In this document: in pieces, positions 43,598 through 52,048 of the stretch
Position numbering within the stretch: position 1 is the stretch's first letter
Layout of the letters: the number at the start of each line of letters is the position of its first letter
From: Bavariicoccus seileri WCC 4188
GTDB lineage: Bacteria > Bacillota > Bacilli > Lactobacillales > Aerococcaceae
DNA length: 56,009 nt
Assembly (NCBI RefSeq): GCF_000421665.1
Contig: NZ_ATXL01000010.1
Coordinates: 1-56,009, forward strand
Direction: 5' to 3'
The notes under the pieces: generated by a model
Database searches by the model: none
What the model was told of the DNA's origin: nothing
Seen by the model: only the letters and a program-made list of their open reading frames with translations
Position numbers and translations under genes: made by a program

Positions 43598-46500
43598 TTA
43601 TAGCCACGATTTGTATGCGACTTTATTTTTAAGACCATCAAAATCAACAAACTTCCCTAGTCGGCAGAAATCACAGTCTTCTTTACGACAGCCTTGAGTG
43701 AAATCAGCTATAGTCATTTGTTGATAAAACTCACGAATTTGGGATACGACAGTTTGAATATCTGCTTCAGTTACAGAAATAGTGTGGATAGAATAACCTT
43801 GCTTAGAGGTAAAGTCATCTAGAAAAATATACTGGGTTTCAATTTTTTTATTTGTTATATCAACCTCTGATGATAGTGACAATAAGAGATTATAGAATAC
43901 AGCTTGGCGCCAGTAATCTTGTCCAACTTCGAGTGATTCAGCACCACGCTTAGTAGACCCGGTCTTATAATCCACTACTCGTATGACATCTCCATCAAAC
44001 TCTAATTTATCAATGATACCGTTAATTGGATATGTTCCTTCTAACATAGCATAAAGTTCCTTTTCCAGAGAGACATTCGGCCCTTTAATGCTACTAGGTA
44101 TATAGTCATCAAAAAGATTCTTCAATAAACGATAGCCGTATTTCTCCAACTCCTCTACTGGCATAGTGTCTATGATTTCTGACTCATGCATCTTTAACGA
44201 CTCATCAAAGATTTTCAAACCACCCTCAAAATCAAGATTATCTTTATAAATCCTTTCCATTGTATGGTGCATCACTGTACCAAATACTGATCCAGTAGGA
44301 GCGTGGTTAGTTTTTTCTTTGAAAGTATGTTTATTCTTACCGGCCGTCAAAGCTCCTACAGTTGTTAATTGCAGTACATCGTCAAAATACAAACTCTTCG
44401 AACATTTTATATAGCGATTCAGTTTGCTAACACTAAGGCTTTTAAAGTTATTCCAAGTTTGTTTGTAGGTTGCCACCTCGACTGCTTTCGTATTATCAAA
44501 AGATGGTATACTATTAATAGAAGCTTGGACACAATAGTCACAGGGATAACTTCCCTTACTTTCACTTCCACTGATTAGTCCGCACCCACAAGTGAATTCT
44601 CCAGATTTAAGTTGTATCAGTGCTTCTTTAATTTGTTCTAGAACACTATCAACATCATCTTGTGTTATTTCAATATCTCTTGTTTCCGAAAAACCTTTCT
44701 CATTCTTGGGGTCCTCAACAAAAATATATTTAACTAGAACTTTCTTTTCCGTCAAGTCCAAGCTGCAATTGGTCAACAGGATATAATAAAATACCGCTTG
44801 TCGCCAATAATCTCCGCCTAATTTATCATCTTCGGTTGGACCATTTAATTTTTTACTAGCTTTCTCAGCACTACCGGTCTTATAGTCAATAAGACGTATA
44901 ATGTTGTCTTCCATCTCAATTTTGTCGATTTTTCCGTTAATTTCAAAATCAGCTACTTCAGACAAATCGACAGTTGTATTCTGAATTTTCCCTAGTTCAA
45001 TGCTACTTACAGATTTTTCAACAGCGATGATTCCCGGTTTAATGTAGTCAGGTTGGCGATAGAGGTTCTCGATAATATTTATTCCACGCATATAATCGTC
45101 TCTCTTAGCTCTTTCAGAGGATAATTTCCAAGAATTCTTTTCATAAATACTGTCGAAACGTTTGAGAAGCTCTTCTTTAGAAAGGACTGATTTTGGCGCT
45201 AAGTCATCTTTCTTGCCATCTTCTGGCAAATAAATTGCTTCTAACGTTTCATGAATAATACTCCCAAAAATCAACGCCTCATGACTTTCAACTGGTAATT
45301 TTAAGCATTTATTGAAATAGAAACTCAATGGACACTTTAAGAAACTATTTAATGTACTCACACTAAGACTAAACGGTGAGAGAATATCATTTAATATGTC
45401 AGATGACAAACTTGGAACGACAACTTTGGTGGGAGTTTTGCTAACGAATTTACTTCCCATTTTATCAACTTTTACAATATAATCTTCAAATTCATTAATA
45501 TAATTCGTTACAGGATTTTCATCAGAATAAGATAGATACAATTCTTTTCTGGCACGTGTCATTGCTACATAGAATAAACGCCGATTTTCCTCTTTCTTCA
45601 ATTGACCTTCATTGTCTTCTTTTCCAGTTAATGTTGGAGGATAAGAAAAACTTCCTCCATGATTCTCAGCTCCTGGCCAACTCACGTTCTTCTTGCCATC
45701 ATTGCATTTCACCATAAATACATAATCAAATTCTAAACCCTTAGCCCCATGCGCAGTCATCAGTTGCACACAATTCTCTGGAGAAGCTGAAATCTCTTCA
45801 ATAGGCAAAGAAACTCTCATATTTTGTAAGCCTGATAAACATTTCAAAAATTCTTTCAATGTCAACTGCGAATAAAGTAACGTTTCTTCAAGCATTAGGT
45901 TATATGTTTCTCTTGTAACGGAAATTAAATGATACTTTTCCTTAGAAACCATCATATATTGGTCAATATCAAACACTTTTATGACCTCACTAAGAATGAA
46001 CATAGGGGAAAGATACTTCGTTGATATAGATAGCTTTTTGCGAAAAGCCTCAAGCTTTTTATCAATCTCCTGAATATTTTTCAATACTATTTTATCGTCA
46101 TCTTTCACATTCCGAATAGAGGCAATATCATCATTCGATACGGGAAAGAGATCATAATAGAGAATTTCCCTCAACTCACTAACCTTGCGATGTGGCAGAC
46201 TGATGTATTTTAGAATCCCTATGATTTTTTTGAAGAAAGAATCTGAAAATAAATCATTCTTTTCTTTGATTTGAACAAAAATACCATTGTCTCTCAACAA
46301 CTTAGCCAATTGTTCCCCATAAGCGTTACGCCCGTATATAACGCCAATCTTACTTTGTAAAACGCCCTTTGAAATTAGTCCGCGGATTTGGTTCAGCGTG
46401 CCAATCATTTCTGCTTCGTCAGACTCATAGACCGTAAGAGTAGGTTGGTGATTTGGATAGTCTTTATTAGCTCCAGATGCTACTAGTTGTTTTTCTTCCC

Positions 46501-47587
46501 TGGGATTATGGCTGATCAATTGTTTCGCTGCATCGATAATGGATTGTGAGGAGCGATAGTTTTCTTCAAGGACAATTTTGACTGGATTAAATTTTCTCTC
46601 GAAATCTGAGATATTGTTAGAGCTAACTCCTTGAAAACGATAGATTGTTTGATCATCATCACCTACAACAAAAATATTTGGATTAGACTTGCCTTTGACC
46701 AATAAATCAATCAATTTATTTTGAACGATAGATGTATCTTGAAACTCATCCACAAAAAGATATTTTATCCCATTTGATACCTCTTGTTGAAAGTCTTCTT
46801 GTGCCTCAAGCTTCTCAATTGTCCAAAGAACCATATCATCAAAATCAAAATAGTTCTTCTCACTAATTTTTTCTTTGTATTTTTCAACAACTGGTATAGC
46901 TGCTAAAAGCTTATCAAATTTTACTTTTTCTTTTTGGAAAGACGGTTTTAGGTCGCCAGGTTGTTTATCTTTGTATTTTTTCTTATACTTAAATTTGGTA
47001 TACAGTTCATCACTAGGAGTTGATAGTTCAATAGCTTTTAAATACTCCTTAATTTCAGATTGAATATCTTCACTATCAAAATTTTGGCGCTTCATTCTAT
47101 AATATAAATCTAACAGTTGATTCTTTGATGAATAACGGTCGCCTGAATTTTTAAAAAGAGGGTTCCCTTCTAGAATATGTTTGTCCATAACCTCTTTAAG
47201 TATTTCATATCTAGCGGCGGTAGAAATAACCTTTGGTTGATTTCCAAACCTGTCTGAATTGGATAAAATTAGTTCGCTACAAAATGAGTGAATTGTGGAT
47301 ATTCGGACATTTCGTCCCACCTCGCCTATGAGTTTTTCAACGCGGTTTAACATCTCCGAAGCCCCCGCGTCAGTAAAGGTTAAGCAAACAATATCTTCTG
47401 GATTAACATCATAGTTTTCTAAAATATTTGCAACACGATGAGAAAGGATTTGTGTCTTGCCAGTACCTGGTCCAGCTACTACCATGACTGGTCCCACAAC
47501 AGTCTCAACTGCTTGTTTTTGTTTTGCATTTAGTTTTGGGTGGTCAAGATTATCTTCCCCAAACTTTAACAACTCTGTTTTATCCAT
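43598..47587 (-). CDS. UvrD-type helicase with two tandem PD-(D/E)XK nuclease modules
   Basis: A 1329-residue protein. The SF1 helicase has Walker A AGPGTGKT (Lys44), VDEFQDTS, VVGDDDQTIYRFQG, TAHGAKGLEFDYVF and FYVAMTRARKELYLSY. Two C-terminal nuclease modules follow. Module 1 (about 740-1040) has FLKCPLSFYF (Cys752), IFGSIIHETLEAIY, LIDYKTG (Asp901) and a late Cys set at 1000, 1002, 1016 and 1019. Module 2 (about 1055-1329) has YIKCSKSLYF (Cys1062), VFGTVMHHTMERIY, VVDYKTG (Asp1206) and Cys at 1300, 1305 and 1308. A first Cys plus three late Cys recalls the iron-sulphur nuclease of AddB and Cas4. It should unwind and degrade DNA. No AddA/AddB partner is nearby; it stands alone between related repeats. 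Confidence 0.92.
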   Translation of the reverse strand: MDKTELLKFGEDNLDHPKLNAKQKQAVETVVGPVMVVAGPGTGKTQILSHRVANILENYDVNPEDIVCLTFTDAGASEMLNRVEKLIGEVGRNVRISTIHSFCSELILSNSDRFGNQPKVISTAARYEILKEVMDKHILEGNPLFKNSGDRYSSKNQLLDLYYRMKRQNFDSEDIQSEIKEYLKAIELSTPSDELYTKFKYKKKYKDKQPGDLKPSFQKEKVKFDKLLAAIPVVEKYKEKISEKNYFDFDDMVLWTIEKLEAQEDFQQEVSNGIKYLFVDEFQDTSIVQNKLIDLLVKGKSNPNIFVVGDDDQTIYRFQGVSSNNISDFERKFNPVKIVLEENYRSSQSIIDAAKQLISHNPREEKQLVASGANKDYPNHQPTLTVYESDEAEMIGTLNQIRGLISKGVLQSKIGVIYGRNAYGEQLAKLLRDNGIFVQIKEKNDLFSDSFFKKIIGILKYISLPHRKVSELREILYYDLFPVSNDDIASIRNVKDDDKIVLKNIQEIDKKLEAFRKKLSISTKYLSPMFILSEVIKVFDIDQYMMVSKEKYHLISVTRETYNLMLEETLLYSQLTLKEFLKCLSGLQNMRVSLPIEEISASPENCVQLMTAHGAKGLEFDYVFMVKCNDGKKNVSWPGAENHGGSFSYPPTLTGKEDNEGQLKKEENRRLFYVAMTRARKELYLSYSDENPVTNYINEFEDYIVKVDKMGSKFVSKTPTKVVVPSLSSDILNDILSPFSLSVSTLNSFLKCPLSFYFNKCLKLPVESHEALIFGSIIHETLEAIYLPEDGKKDDLAPKSVLSKEELLKRFDSIYEKNSWKLSSERAKRDDYMRGINIIENLYRQPDYIKPGIIAVEKSVSSIELGKIQNTTVDLSEVADFEINGKIDKIEMEDNIIRLIDYKTGSAEKASKKLNGPTEDDKLGGDYWRQAVFYYILLTNCSLDLTEKKVLVKYIFVEDPKNEKGFSETRDIEITQDDVDSVLEQIKEALIQLKSGEFTCGCGLISGSESKGSYPCDYCVQASINSIPSFDNTKAVEVATYKQTWNNFKSLSVSKLNRYIKCSKSLYFDDVLQLTTVGALTAGKNKHTFKEKTNHAPTGSVFGTVMHHTMERIYKDNLDFEGGLKIFDESLKMHESEIIDTMPVEELEKYGYRLLKNLFDDYIPSSIKGPNVSLEKELYAMLEGTYPINGIIDKLEFDGDVIRVVDYKTGSTKRGAESLEVGQDYWRQAVFYNLLLSLSSEVDITNKKIETQYIFLDDFTSKQGYSIHTISVTEADIQTVVSQIREFYQQMTIADFTQGCRKEDCDFCRLGKFVDFDGLKNKVAYKSWL

Positions 47588-47897
47588 CTGTTCGCTCCTT
47601 CACAATGACTTTACTAACATTTTATCACATAATGAATTTAAAACTCTATATTTCAATTTATATTCTTTATTTCCCTTAATTTTAGATTTCTTCGTGCTTG
47701 TAAACAGTATACTCCAAAATAAAAAAGTGACTCTACTTCTGGTTACGAACCAAAATTAAAATCACCGGAATGCTTTATTCACTTACCTTATATAGTTTTG
47801 TTAATAGCACCCTTACCCCCAAGATTATCATCGCCATCTATTGAGATTATTAATCAACAAAATATCTAAAACAACATTAACACCACCCTTGAGTTAT

Positions 47898-47974
47898 ATC
47901 TTTCCTACCCCAATTCGTTTTTTTTTGCCCCAAATTGCTATGATTGGGTAGAAAAGCATTACGAGGTTGTAGAG
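47898..47974 (+). repeat. Dispersed repeat copy B, upstream of the helicase-nuclease gene
   Basis: This is the partner of copy A at 43181-43237, in direct orientation 4.7 kb away. It keeps tctttcctacccc, a second ccccaaa block, and the shared gaaaagcattacgaggttgtaga; an insertion with nine Ts makes it longer. The outer ctaccc/gggtag arms can pair. In both copies one frame reads EKHYEVV, so the repeat may derive from a lost coding region. Confidence 0.65.
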
Positions 47975-47976
47975 AA

Positions 47977-48167
47977 ATGAAATCGTTTGACTATAGTATG
48001 ATAGAATCACTTGCGATAAATATTGATATGGTCGACATGCTCATGGGCAGTCATGAGTACAAAGGAAAAGCATCCATATAAGCAACGGTTTTATTGTAAA
48101 AACTATCATCAAAGAGTTGCATTTGGATTTAGAACGTTTGTCACCTTCAGACGAGAGTATTAATTGA
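47977..48167 (+). pseudogene. Decayed plus-strand gene fragment after repeat B
   Basis: From ATG 47977 a frame reads MKSFDYSMIESLAINIDMVD and MLMGSHEYKGKASI before TAA at 48079. In another frame NGFIVKTIIKELHLDLERLS then PSDESIN runs to TGA at 48165. Both look like real protein rather than chance, so a gene has been broken by frameshift. The first part faintly recalls the N-terminus of Fic-family proteins (ending HEYKGK), but this is a weak impression. It overlaps the end of the convergent XRE-GNAT gene by a few bases. Confidence 0.4.
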
Positions 48168-48909
48168 ACAAGATATCTCTCAAATTATTTAGACAAAGAG
48201 GTAACGTCAGAGCGTTTCCAAAGTTTTTAAGTACAACACCTTGTTTCTCAACTTCTTGCTCTTTCATAACTTCATAGCCTCTTTTCTCAAAGAAAGGTAT
48301 TGTGGTGATAGAAGCGTGGGTAATGACTTTATTTTGCACTGTTTTTTCTAAACAATCACAAAGAGCAGTAGCAACTCTTCTTCCTTGATAATCCTTATGA
48401 ACAAACAACCTATCAAGATATCCTGTCCGATCTATATCTCCAAATCCAATGATTCGTTTGTTATCGAGTGCAACGACACTATAATTCTCTAGAAATGACT
48501 GATTACATTTTTCTAAGTCAAGCTTTCCTGTTGCCCATACAGCCAATTGTTCTGTTGTGTAATCTTTGGCATTAACTGTGTGGATAGTATTATAAAATAG
48601 CTCTGCTAGTTCTACGCAATCTGAAGAGCGATATTTTCGCACATTCACCTTTCCCTCTACAAATTCCTGTTTGAATCGTTCTCCGATTTCATTACACGTC
48701 TTTATTTCATTCCCATCAGGCAATATACATGCCTGCTCAAACTTGACACCTAACACATCAGCAATAGCTTTCAACTCATTCAAGGCTACCGTTTTACGTT
48801 TTAACTTCTTATTGAAATTCTGCGAAGTCTGGCCAATACGTCTGGCTAGTTCTGAAACGCTTATATTCATTTGCTCACACAGTTCTTTAATCATTTCAGC
48901 CGTAGCCAT
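48160..48909 (-). CDS. XRE-GNAT fusion protein
   Basis: A 249-residue fusion. Residues 1-70 are a helix-turn-helix (MNISVSELARRIGQTSQNFN) and residues about 85-249 are an acetyltransferase (VNVRKYRSSDCVELAELFYN, then LDRLFVHKDYQGRRVATALC, and PFFEKRGYEVMKEQ). Its first 74 codons are repeated as a separate truncated gene at 55425-55649, with 12 residue differences, and the upstream regions of both are similar. Such proteins may regulate genes and acetylate an unknown partner. The ribosome site TAGGTG is weak. Confidence 0.88.
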   Translation of the reverse strand: MATAEMIKELCEQMNISVSELARRIGQTSQNFNKKLKRKTVALNELKAIADVLGVKFEQACILPDGNEIKTCNEIGERFKQEFVEGKVNVRKYRSSDCVELAELFYNTIHTVNAKDYTTEQLAVWATGKLDLEKCNQSFLENYSVVALDNKRIIGFGDIDRTGYLDRLFVHKDYQGRRVATALCDCLEKTVQNKVITHASITTIPFFEKRGYEVMKEQEVEKQGVVLKNFGNALTLPLCLNNLRDILFN

Positions 48910-48967
48910 ACAGCACCTACAAGTATACGTTATAAATATTATAAATCATTTGGTTGATAATTGTAAT

Positions 48968-49035
48968 AGCCACTTATCCCTCTACGACAAAAAAGACCTC
49001 AGAACAAAATCTGAAATCTCTTGAATTTAACATGT
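48968..49035 (-). repeat. Direct repeat with terminator, left of the second AbiE pair
   Basis: The segment from agccacttatccc to acatgt is repeated at 50882-50960 in the same orientation with few differences. On the minus strand it carries a terminator: agatttcaga pairs with tctgaggtct (G-U pairs allowed), followed by six Ts. It lies after the abiEii stop and overlaps the upstream region of the XRE-GNAT gene. The bases 49036-49186 show nothing else. Confidence 0.75.
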
Positions 49036-49186
49036 GATAAAGGGTTTTTCACTACTTTATTGCCAGTAACGCAACTGTCTCCACATGTGCAGCCACAAAG
49101 CTGAATGCCTAGAGGATTCCGACGTTTTTCTCTCTGTTAGGAAATAGTTCAACTAGGTGGGGGTTGTAAACGAACCGAAAACTATA

Positions 49187-50029
49187 TCATCGAGCTTTCT
49201 TCATTAAAACCTCAACCGCATCAATCACCTCATCAAAAGTTGTATTATTTGCATATGAATATTGCTTTTGATATTTCTTCCATAAACTTTGTTGGAATTC
49301 ATTTTCACGAATTTCCTGTAAAACCAACTTATAATCTGACATTTGAAATTCAGACTGACGTTTCTTCATAGTGTTACTAAGAGCCTGTTTCAAAACAGCG
49401 AAATCAATTCGTTCACTATCTAGCTTGGACAAGATGTACACATCATAAAAATCACGAGGTCGAGTCGTACCAATGCCACGAGAAAGAATCGTCTCAATCT
49501 TTTCAGCCAAGATGGTTTCAATAGGATAGGTTAATAATTCTATTATTTCATCATCGAAAATCTTCCTGAAATTGAAATCCACCTCTTTAGGTGTAATAAC
49601 ATCTCCCATCGTTACGTCGATTGCAACCACTTCTTGTATCCTCTCAAAAGAAGCAAATAACTTTAGTTTCAGTCCGGGATAGTCATCCATCTCACGAATA
49701 TCTTCGACACCTTCAACTGAAAACTCGAATGATTCCTCGGTCGGGATCTTTACAATTTCATTTGCAATTTCAAGCAATTTTCCATGTGTAAGCGTAAATC
49801 CTTTGATGGTAGTATCTAAATCCATCGTGGCACGCAAGTTTAACCCAACAATACCACCAATCAAATAGCCACCTTTGACGATGAAATTCTGCTTATATTC
49901 AGATTTCGCTAGTTTTGACAGGAAAGCTTCAATCAAATAGTTCTGTTGAACCTGCTGTGTGGTTATCCCCTTTAGCTTAGAGATTTGCTTAATCTTAGCT
50001 TTAAAACTCATGGAATTTTTGAAAATCAC
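49187..50029 (-). CDS. abiEii: AbiEii-type nucleotidyltransferase toxin (second AbiE pair)
   Basis: A 280-residue DUF1814 protein. The nucleotidyltransferase core is KGGYLIGGIVGLNLRATMDL then DTTIKGF (in place of the more usual GGT...SEDLDF), followed by LAEKIETILSRGIGTTRPRD and FYDVYILSKL. The GTG start at 50029 overlaps the antitoxin stop and has GGGAG seven bases upstream. It belongs to the AbiEii group but to a different branch from the toxin at 29350. The pair is flanked by direct repeats. Confidence 0.9.
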   Translation of the reverse strand: MIFKNSMSFKAKIKQISKLKGITTQQVQQNYLIEAFLSKLAKSEYKQNFIVKGGYLIGGIVGLNLRATMDLDTTIKGFTLTHGKLLEIANEIVKIPTEESFEFSVEGVEDIREMDDYPGLKLKLFASFERIQEVVAIDVTMGDVITPKEVDFNFRKIFDDEIIELLTYPIETILAEKIETILSRGIGTTRPRDFYDVYILSKLDSERIDFAVLKQALSNTMKKRQSEFQMSDYKLVLQEIRENEFQQSLWKKYQKQYSYANNTTFDEVIDAVEVLMKKAR

Positions 50030-50622
50030 AATAACACTCCCATATAATTTCTTACTTTTTTTTCTACACCAAATATTCGAGCATACCTGAATAGTTTGTT
50101 TACATCCTTCTTCTTACTGGCTGCATACCTTTTATAAGCCGGAATAACTTGTTCTAAATCAGCATCATATTTAGGTTTCATTAAGTCAACCAGCACACGT
50201 TCAATTTCATAAACTTTTACTTCTGTTCCACCAGGTCTTCTTACAGATGTCACACCGACTTCAAACCACTCTTTCTTACTAATTGTGACTGGAAGGACAT
50301 TATCAGCCTTCATACGAGATGTTGACGTCCCTTGTTCGAAGGTCATATTAATCTGGATTGGTGCTCGATCAGAAAATCCAAGTAAGTAGAGCGCTGTTTC
50401 ATGAGAGTAAATTCCCTTTGGATAACGTTCTTGTAATAGAAAGAAATCATCTGCATAGCCGTTTTCGGTCACATAAACTCCTCGTTGAACAGGATAGATT
50501 TTTTCTAACTTTTCCAAAGTTTGGAGAACCCATCGACCAACACCAAGTTCCGTTACTTGACGAGTGGTAATTATTCCATTGTTTTGGTTAGCGAAATTAA
50601 GTACTTTTTCTGCTTTATTCAT
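50026..50622 (-). CDS. abiEi: AbiEi-type antitoxin / repressor (second AbiE pair)
   Basis: A 198-residue antitoxin. The N-terminal winged helix (VLNFANQNNGIITTRQVTEL then GVGRWVLQTLEKLEKIYPVQ and RGVYVT) precedes SHETALYLLGFSDRAP and a C-terminal domain with YEIERVLVDLMKPKYDADLE. It overlaps the toxin gene by four bases. A TATAAT box lies at 50658-50663 upstream (minus strand), where the repressor would bind. Only weakly similar by eye to the first AbiEi. Confidence 0.9.
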   Translation of the reverse strand: MNKAEKVLNFANQNNGIITTRQVTELGVGRWVLQTLEKLEKIYPVQRGVYVTENGYADDFFLLQERYPKGIYSHETALYLLGFSDRAPIQINMTFEQGTSTSRMKADNVLPVTISKKEWFEVGVTSVRRPGGTEVKVYEIERVLVDLMKPKYDADLEQVIPAYKRYAASKKKDVNKLFRYARIFGVEKKVRNYMGVLL

Positions 50623-50657
50623 ACTATAACCTACTTTCGTACTATATTGACAACTAC

Positions 50658-50663
50658 ATTATA
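50658..50663 (-). promoter_or_regulatory. -10 box of the second abiE operon
   Basis: TATAAT on the minus strand, 36 bases before the abiEi start, inside a partial inverted repeat (gactac ... gtagttgtc, 50649-50677) that could be the AbiEi operator. The -35 region is weak. From 50700 to 50880 nothing else is seen. Confidence 0.45.
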
Positions 50664-50881
50664 GCACAAACGTAGTCTCTATGTTATAATTTTTTCAGGA
50701 ACTCCTTTTGATAAACATCAATAATCTAACAGTTCTTTAGTTTGTTAATTTACTATTTTTAAATATACGCCCTTTTTCATATTTGACAGGGCATACAAGT
50801 AAATACCCGTAACCAACATTGACCTTATAAAACAAGAATCTAACACTAATCATTACAAGTCCTCGCTACAATAAAAATTTA

Positions 50882-50960
50882 AGCCACTATATCCCCTCAA
50901 GACACAAAAAAGACCTCAGAGCAAAATCTGAAATCTCTTGAAATTTAAAACCTGACATGT
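50882..50960 (-). repeat. Direct repeat with terminator, right of the second AbiE pair
   Basis: Partner of 48968-49035. It contains the same terminator hairpin (minus strand, six Ts) and lies just after the decayed GNAT gene. Together the two copies enclose the abiE operon (about 1.9 kb). Confidence 0.75.
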
Positions 50961-50998
50961 AGAACTGTAATTCACCATAATATCAGTTATTCTATTGT

Positions 50999-51389
50999 TT
51001 ATATACTCTCTTCAGCATTTTTTATAATTTGTACTCTAAGATTCTCGCTCATAAAAGTCAACTGCACCCTTATTCTCTTTGTATACCCTTAGAGTAAATT
51101 CCTGACGAATATCTTTTATATACTCTAGTACCTGCTTTCCAATTCCGTTAGAACGAATATTCTTATCCACAAAAATACCTGCAAGGTAATTGTCTTGCAT
51201 CCCAACAAAACCAGAAATCTTACTTTCTTGTTCATATACATAAATTTCAGCTTGCAAAAGTTGTTCTTTAACGTCTGGTGCATTAGAAATCCAATATTCT
51301 TGCTTTATAAAATTATGTTCAGCAATATTGCTATCAAGTCAGATTTTCATGACCTAGTTAATATCTTCTATTTGAAAATGTCTTATCAT
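50999..51389 (-). pseudogene. Decayed GNAT acetyltransferase
   Basis: From ATG 51389 the frame reads MIRHFQIEDIN, TAG, VMKI, TGA, LDSNIAEHNFIKQEYWISNA, then PDVKEQLLQAEIYVYEQES and the GNAT core DNYLAGIFVDKNIRSNGIGK, ending FYERES followed by TAG at 51036. The two early stops are single transitions from CAG and TGG. Near the end a one-base shift gives RVQIIKNAEESI to a stop at 50999. It is thus inactivated by two nonsense codons and probably a frameshift. A 73-residue fragment from ATG 51257 alone would lack the acceptor-side fold. Confidence 0.85.
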
Positions 51390-51569
51390 ATCCAATTCCT
51401 ACTCGTAATTTTGTATTATTTTATACCATTTATTATATTTTTTCTATTACTTATATCTTATTACATGCTTATTTCTCAACCCTTGACAGCAATACCACAT
51501 ACTCAACATGTTTTGAGGTGAATTCATAGCTGTCAAGAAATATTGGCTCAAATGCTTTTATCGAAAATT

Positions 51570-51597
51570 CCCTCTGTGGAAACATATCCACAGAGGG
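51570..51597 (-). terminator. Terminator of the metal-chaperone gene
   Basis: A perfect 11-bp stem ccctctgtgga/tccacagaggg with a 6-base loop is followed on the minus strand by aattttcg. It lies 120 bases after the chaperone stop. The stretch 51390-51569 has nothing else recognisable. Confidence 0.75.
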
Positions 51598-51719
51598 CTT
51601 TCGTATGTGAGAACATATCAGTCAAAGTATGGATTTATTACATAGCTCCTCTAATACAGTTCTTAGGAAAAAATGCTTCCCAAACACTATCTCCCATACA
51701 AACTTAATTGGTTCGCTAC

Positions 51720-51953
51720 TTAAATATTTTTGACCTGGGATTTTAATACTTCATAACCTAATTTGTCGATAACATGTTCAATGTCTTTTATAGATACTTT
51801 TTCATCGTCAAATTCCACCCTCACCTTGCTTGAATTAAATAGTACTTTTAAACTCTCTTTATTTACCCCGTCCAAAGATTTCACACCATTCTCTATTTTT
51901 TTCATACAAGACGGACATGTTAATGTTTCTAATTGAATCGTTGCTTTTTGCAT
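51720..51953 (-). CDS. Heavy-metal-associated (HMA) chaperone
   Basis: A 77-residue single-domain HMA protein. The metal motif TCPSCMKKIENGV places a CxxC at residues 13-16, and the ferredoxin-like fold ends DIEHVIDKLGYEVLK. It should carry a soft metal ion such as copper(I) to the neighbouring transporter. A perfect FNR box lies upstream centred near -41.5, and AAAGGAGAG precedes the ATG. It is 95 bases downstream of the ATPase gene with its own promoter. Confidence 0.92.
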   Translation of the reverse strand: MQKATIQLETLTCPSCMKKIENGVKSLDGVNKESLKVLFNSSKVRVEFDDEKVSIKDIEHVIDKLGYEVLKSQVKNI

Positions 51954-51984
51954 TTTCTTCTCTCCTTTAGTTTGTATCGATTTT

Positions 51985-52026
51985 ATTATACTCGATTATT
52001 ATCATCATTAAATTGATTTGCATCAA
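51985..52026 (-). promoter_or_regulatory. FNR-box promoter of the HMA chaperone gene
   Basis: The sequence TTGAT-ttgc-ATCAA (52013-52026) is a perfect FNR/FLP-type site. The -10 box TATAAT (51985-51990, minus strand) is centred 32 bases from it, placing the box centre near -41.5, a class II activator position. The same spacing recurs at 54290-54331. Confidence 0.88.
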
Positions 52027-52048
52027 CAGCTTAATTTGTTGTTTATTT

